Below are positions 6,406 through 9,007 of a DNA stretch of 9,007 nucleotides, piece after piece (the first letter of the stretch is position 1; each line of letters starts with the position of its first letter). Origin of the DNA: Gemmatimonadota bacterium (GTDB taxonomy: Bacteria; Gemmatimonadota; Gemmatimonadetes; Palauibacterales; Palauibacteraceae). The notes under the pieces were generated by a model, which worked only from the letters and a program-made list of their open reading frames with translations, made no database searches and had not been told where the DNA came from. The stretch covers positions 1 through 9,007 of the forward strand of contig JAENXO010000077.1 in assembly GCA_016649455.1 (NCBI GenBank). Reading direction: 5' to 3'. A program made the translations under genes and the position numbers.

Positions 6406-7187
6406 GGTACGTCCTCCCTTGAGGATCCGTCCTCGGCGTTCTCGGGGTCCGGGCCCGCCGAATCGGTGATTCTGATCGCCACCCAGGCACGCTCGGGGAT
6501 CTCGGCACGCAGCACATTCCCGGTCGTGCGCTCGACCCACACGATATGGTGCGATTCCCCGATCTGCATGTCGTACCGGGTCGCCGCCAGCACCGGCCCG
6601 TCCTGCATCGCGAGCTCGACCTCGGTGACCGCGTCGAGCCGAATCGATGATCGTTCGACGGCGTCTGGCGCGAGAGCGTCCACGGTGCCGCCCTGTCCCG
6701 CTGATGCCTGGCCGAAACGCTTGATGAGGAACCAGTAGTGATGGGCCACTCCGGTCTGAATCAGGACCAGATCGCGGTCCGCCAACAGCTCCGTCATGCG
6801 CTCGCCTTCCTGGTTCGACGTCGTGACCCGGATCCGGCTTCCGGTTCGCACCGCGATCGTCGTCGAGGTCGGCCGCTGCAGAGTGCGGAACTCGTACCGC
6901 ACAGGGACGAATCGTGCGTCCGTACGAAGCCCGACTTCAGCCGACATTACCCAGAGTTCCTGCCCCTCGAGGCTGGTCCGGCCCACTGCCATGTACTCTT
7001 CACCCTGCCGTCGAATCGCGAACGATTCCTGCCCGCGGGACGCACCGCCGATCCGGATTTCAAATCGTCCCTGGTCGATCATCGACGGATCCTGGGCGAA
7101 TGCCGGACCCGCGTGGACAACGAGCAAGCACGCGGCGAGCACCGGCCAGTTGATCCAGTGGACCCGTTGCCGGTGCGTGTTGCTCAC
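6402..7187 (-). CDS. Secreted protein of unrecognised family with Sec signal peptide
   Basis: I do not recognise a named family. From the GTG at 7187 the protein has 261 residues. A basic N-terminus (RQRVH) is followed by a hydrophobic core PVLAACLLVVHAG and a likely signal peptidase I site AFA-QD after residue 31. The mature part alternates short hydrophobic and polar stretches (FEIRIGGASRGQESFAIRRQ at 42-61; a long 106-125 strand region with TTIAVRTGSRIRVTT; YDMQIGESHHIVWVER at 205-220), suggesting a beta-rich, LolA- or DUF3108-like periplasmic fold. The C-terminus is acidic and disordered. There is no catalytic motif and no lipobox. An ATG at 7235 with an AGAGG-like ribosome site would give 277 residues but an overly long signal peptide and an overlap with the upstream gene. 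Its stop overlaps the Yip1-type gene as ATGA, so the two are probably co-translated. Confidence 0.7.
   Translation of the reverse strand: MSNTHRQRVHWINWPVLAACLLVVHAGPAFAQDPSMIDQGRFEIRIGGASRGQESFAIRRQGEEYMAVGRTSLEGQELWVMSAEVGLRTDARFVPVRYEFRTLQRPTSTTIAVRTGSRIRVTTSNQEGERMTELLADRDLVLIQTGVAHHYWFLIKRFGQASAGQGGTVDALAPDAVERSSIRLDAVTEVELAMQDGPVLAATRYDMQIGESHHIVWVERTTGNVLRAEIPERAWVAIRITDSAGPDPENAEDGSSREDVP
6412..6420 (-). promoter_or_regulatory. Strong ribosome binding site for the Yip1-type gene
   Basis: On the minus strand AAGGGAGGA ends six bases before the ATG at 6405. It lies inside the end of the secreted-protein gene and fixes the Yip1-type start, ruling out the longer frame to 6540. Confidence 0.75.
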
Positions 7188-7191
7188 CGGA

Positions 7192-7890
7192 TCACTTCGT
7201 GAGCCGCGCAGTGATCGTTTCCACGATGTGCTCATAGATCCTCTGTCCCTTCTCGGCAGACGCGAGAGAAGGGCGTCCGACGACGCCAGGGGAGCCCGGC
7301 ATCGGGGAAGACGCGCCGACGTCACCCGGGGCCGCCGTGCCAGACACGGAATCCATGATCCACTCCTGCCTGACCATTTCCGGTTCGAGGTAGAGCAGAA
7401 GCGATGTCTCGAGCTCTCCCCCCCGCTCCGGAGTATTGCCCTGGACCAGAAACGAAGAAAGGTCGAGCGCGTGTGTGTCGAATGCTCTGACGCGAACCGT
7501 GTCAGCCATCACCATCGCCATCGCCTGGATGTTCCGGGCAAATCCGTTGGTGGTGATCAGGACGATTTCTTCCAGTCCCTGCTTGCCCCATGTGTCCACG
7601 AGCTCGTTCAGCACGCGGTGGAGAGTCTTGCGGTCCAGCGACGCCGTGCCGGCATACGCCTGATCCCGTTTGCACGCCACTCCATAGGCCAGCGTCGGGG
7701 CCAGGAGCAGCCTCGCGCGAGCTCCGACGTCCCGGGCGAGGTTCTCGACGATCACGGTGTCGGTGCACAGCGGCAGGTGCGGCCCATGCTGGATGCAGCT
7801 TCCGACCGGGAGCAGGAGCCTGGGATCGTCCCGGAACCACTCCGCAGCCTCGGGCCAGCTGAGTCGATCGAGTCGGACTACCTCATTCAT
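7192..7890 (-). CDS. Creatininase-family protein, probably degenerate at the metal site
   Basis: A 232-residue soluble protein of the creatinine amidohydrolase/MftE family. The fold is supported by LLLPVGS (25-31), QHGPHLPLCTDT (34-45), APTLAYG (64-70), AGTASL (80-85), GGELETSLLLYLEPEMV (157-173) and a C-terminal SAEKGQRIYEHIVE block. Family enzymes use two metals held by Glu and His of the EQHGPH motif, the Asp of TD, and His (plus Glu in creatininase) of NGHxxN. Here the Glu is Ile33 and NGHxxN reads NGFARN (115-120), so His is Phe117; only His35 and Asp44 of the usual set are clear. The frame opens to 8088, but the ATG at 7890 begins the homologous region; its ribosome site is weak. It is divergent from the nitroreductase gene and ends four bases before the secreted-protein start. 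Fold is firm; hydrolase activity is doubtful. Confidence 0.88.
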   Translation of the reverse strand: MNEVVRLDRLSWPEAAEWFRDDPRLLLPVGSCIQHGPHLPLCTDTVIVENLARDVGARARLLLAPTLAYGVACKRDQAYAGTASLDRKTLHRVLNELVDTWGKQGLEEIVLITTNGFARNIQAMAMVMADTVRVRAFDTHALDLSSFLVQGNTPERGGELETSLLLYLEPEMVRQEWIMDSVSGTAAPGDVGASSPMPGSPGVVGRPSLASAEKGQRIYEHIVETITARLTK

Positions 7891-8068
7891 CTTGGATTCC
7901 ACGACCGCCAATCTAGCGTTCTTCGTGGTGCAGGGAACCGCCTCGAGTTCAACCCGGCTCGGCGACCATCGTCCCGGCGGGTGGCGAAGACGCTGCCGGT
8001 TCCGGATTGTATCTGGAAATCGGACTGGAGCTGGGGCGGACGAGGAGCAAGCGAAGGAGAGAGTATCC
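7891..8068. promoter_or_regulatory. Divergent intergenic region between creatininase-like and nitroreductase genes
   Basis: These 178 bases separate two divergent genes and must hold promoters for both, unless transcription enters from outside. On the minus strand TAGATT at 7915-7910 could be a -10 element 19 bases before the ATG at 7890, but its -35 candidate (TTCCCT, 16 bases further upstream) is poor. On the plus strand I see no convincing -35/-10 pair. There is no palindrome strong enough to call an operator. Confidence 0.35.
8054..8059 (+). promoter_or_regulatory. Ribosome binding site AAGGAG of the nitroreductase gene
   Basis: AAGGAG lies nine bases before the ATG at 8069. It selects this start over the much longer open frame that begins at 7757 inside the divergent gene. 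Confidence 0.75.
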
Positions 8069-8737
8069 ATGGAAGAGCGACGGTTCATCCCGCTGGACAG
8101 CTGGACCGAGAGGCCTCCGGACGAAATGCGGCACCGGGCGCTGGAATTCTACGAGCTGATGAATCGTCGTCGGAGCGTACGCCAGTATTCAGATCGGCCG
8201 ATTCCCGATGGCGTGATCGAGGACTGTCTGCGTACGGCGGGCACTGCTCCGAGCGGTGCGCACAAGCAGCCGTGGCACTTCGTGGCGGTCCGTGATCCCG
8301 GCGTCAAGCGGAAGATCCGACTCGCCGCCGAGGAGGAAGAACGAGCTTTCTACGGCGGACGGGCGCCGGACGACTGGCTCGAGGCCCTGGAACCGCTCGG
8401 GACGGACGAGCGGAAACCGTTCCTCGAGACCGCTCCCTGCCTGATCGCCGTTTTCGCCCGCAGCTTCGGTCGCGGACCGGATGGCGAGCGGGAGAAGCAC
8501 TACTATGTGCAGGAGTCCGTGGGCATCGCCACCGGATTCCTGATCGCTGCCCTGCATGGCGCCGGACTGGCAACGCTGACACACACCCCGAGTCCGATGG
8601 GGTTCCTTGGCGAGCTTCTCGGGCGCCCGAAGGAAGAGCGACCATTCCTTCTTCTCGTCACCGGGTTTCCGGCGGCAGATGCCCGCGTTCCGGACCTGTC
8701 AAGGAGCCCGCTGGCCCGGATCTCAACGTTCATCTGA
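8069..8737 (+). CDS. Nitroreductase-fold flavoprotein resembling iodotyrosine deiodinase
   Basis: A 222-residue FMN-dependent protein of the nitroreductase superfamily. FMN-binding landmarks are NRRRSVRQYSDRPIP (32-46), TAPSGAHKQPWHF (59-71) and the C-terminal TGFPAADARVPDL region. The body matches the iodotyrosine deiodinase (IYD) subgroup: LAAEEEERAFYGG, W103, LETAP (119-123), HYYVQESVGIATGFLIAALH (144-163), LTHTPSP (170-176) and LLGRP. In IYD a lid Glu, Tyr and Lys bind the halotyrosine zwitterion; here Glu91, Tyr95 and Lys116 fall at the matching spacings without gaps. It would therefore be predicted to bind tyrosine-like or halogenated phenolic substrates and perform reductive dehalogenation, though bacterial members' natural roles are unsettled. 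No signal peptide; cytoplasmic. It stands alone on the plus strand, divergent from the creatininase-like gene. Superfamily is certain, subgroup likely, substrate inferred. Confidence 0.93.
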   Translation: MEERRFIPLDSWTERPPDEMRHRALEFYELMNRRRSVRQYSDRPIPDGVIEDCLRTAGTAPSGAHKQPWHFVAVRDPGVKRKIRLAAEEEERAFYGGRAPDDWLEALEPLGTDERKPFLETAPCLIAVFARSFGRGPDGEREKHYYVQESVGIATGFLIAALHGAGLATLTHTPSPMGFLGELLGRPKEERPFLLLVTGFPAADARVPDLSRSPLARISTFI

Positions 8738-8740
8738 AAT

Positions 8741-8758
8741 ATTGTGCGTTTTGGCACA
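8741..8758 (+). repeat. Dyad repeat copy 1 (TGTGC...GCACA)
   Basis: ATTGTGCGTTTTGGCACA contains inverted arms TGTGC and GCACA around a six-base GTTTTG loop. It matches the copy at 8878-8895 at 15 of 18 positions and lies four bases after the nitroreductase stop. It lacks a T-run after the stem, so it is not a classical terminator. Confidence 0.4.
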
Positions 8759-8783
8759 CAGCATGTATAGTTGTATACGCGTA

Positions 8784-8809
8784 GGCTTCGTACTAGTTAG
8801 TACGAGACC
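8784..8809. repeat. Inverted repeat / hairpin TCGTACTA-GT-TAGTACGA with extended stem
   Basis: Bases 8788-8795 and 8798-8805 are perfect 8-base inverted repeats separated by GT. A T-G pair, one C/A mismatch and two G-C pairs extend the stem to 8784 and 8809. A two-base loop would force at least one inner pair open in RNA; as DNA it is a near-perfect operator- or recombinase-like palindrome. No T-run follows on either side. Confidence 0.55.
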
Positions 8810-8877
8810 GAAATATCCGGCTAAATAGCTGTATTATAGAGTTTATCCAGTGGTCTGGCGCATTGCCTGAGGCGAAC

Positions 8878-8895
8878 ATTGTGTTTTCTGGCACA
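8878..8895 (+). repeat. Dyad repeat copy 2 (TTGTG...CACAA)
   Basis: ATTGTGTTTTCTGGCACA is the second copy of the motif, 137 bases after the first. It has arms TTGTG and CACAA (the last A at 8896) around an eight-base spacer. A third ATTGTG begins at 8915, but its right half does not match. Confidence 0.4.
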
Positions 8896-8953
8896 ACAGG
8901 TATGGACATCCTATATTGTGATAAATCGTGCAAATCGGTCCGCGGCGTTCTCA

Positions 8954-9007
8954 CCCCCCCCCCCCCCACCCCCGCCCCCCCCCCCCCCCCCCCCCCCCCC
9001 CACCCCC
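8954..9007. repeat. Poly-C tract at the right edge, probable assembly or library artefact
   Basis: Fifty-four bases consist only of C except for A at 8968, G at 8974 and A at 9002. Such a tract at the very end of a sequence is far more likely to be homopolymer tailing or a sequencing artefact than genomic DNA. It carries no coding or regulatory signal I can support. Confidence 0.8.

Larger units (their letters stand above)
8738..8953. other. AT-richer non-coding tail with hairpin and repeated dyads
   Basis: About 216 bases after the nitroreductase stop show no plausible gene on either strand and are visibly more AT-rich than the rest of the window, with words such as TATTATAGAG, TGTATAGTTGTATA and CTATATTGTGATAAATCG. 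It contains a strong hairpin (8784-8809) and two related TTGTG...CACA dyads (8741-8758 and 8878-8895). I recognise no tRNA, insertion-sequence end or integron site. It could be a regulatory region for a gene beyond the edge, a mobile-element remnant, or unreliable contig-end sequence. Confidence 0.5.

Noticed and set aside
6796..8295. A 499-residue plus-strand open frame across several genes
   Set aside because: It crosses the secreted-protein gene, the creatininase-like gene and the start of the nitroreductase in the wrong frame, with no motif.
8752..8766. Sigma-54 promoter suggested by TGGCAC
   Set aside because: The GG to GC spacing is about six bases rather than the required ten, and no TTGCA-type -12 box follows.
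8833..8838. TATAAT on the minus strand as a promoter -10 element
   Set aside because: The hexamer 17 bases upstream (GCGCCA) is nothing like a -35, there is no extended -10, and transcription would run antisense into the nitroreductase gene.
8741..8935. CRISPR array or integron attC site in the tail
   Set aside because: Only two imperfect 18-base copies with a 137-base gap and no regular spacers; no GTTRRRY-type core pair or integrase gene.

Overview
The window is GC-rich bacterial chromosomal DNA with tightly packed genes. Almost everything from 1 to 7890 lies on the minus strand and is read right to left. One plus-strand gene follows at 8069-8737, then about 215 bases of AT-richer non-coding DNA, then a near-pure C tract at the right edge, probably a contig end. 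A BshB1-type (bacillithiol) deacetylase, split MacB-type ABC exporter genes, a Yip1 membrane protein and high GC fit Gemmatimonadota or a similar high-GC Gram-negative lineage. That assignment is inference, since the window holds no rRNA or taxonomic marker.

Layout in order of minus-strand transcription: a creatininase-family protein (7890-7192) that appears to have lost most of its metal ligands; a secreted protein of unrecognised family (7187-6402); a five-helix Yip1-type membrane protein (6405-5686) that shares ATGA with it. A 168-base gap follows. Next comes an export cassette: periplasmic adaptor (5517-4225), ABC ATPase (4228-3497), and two tandem FtsX/MacB-type permeases (3460-2216 and 2196-928). 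An LmbE/BshB1-type deacetylase (931-188) overlaps the last permease by ATGA. The 5' end of a cysteine desulfurase (107 to beyond base 1) closes the left edge. ATGA overlaps at three junctions and gaps of 4 to 36 bases at others suggest two polycistronic units, or one broken by the 168-base gap.

The adaptor, ATPase and two permeases look like one MacAB-like tripartite exporter in which ATPase and permease are separate proteins and the permease is probably a heterodimer of paralogues. The deacetylase either makes the glucosaminyl-malate precursor of bacillithiol or, less likely, cleaves bacillithiol conjugates. Its coupling to an exporter makes a thiol-based export or detoxification link worth testing.

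Divergent from the creatininase-like gene is a flavin nitroreductase-fold protein that keeps the Glu/Tyr/Lys triad of iodotyrosine deiodinases. I found no RNA gene, CRISPR array, insertion sequence or convincing terminator. The most interesting signals are the degenerate creatininase, the deiodinase-like protein, the deacetylase-exporter coupling, and the hairpin- and repeat-bearing right tail.
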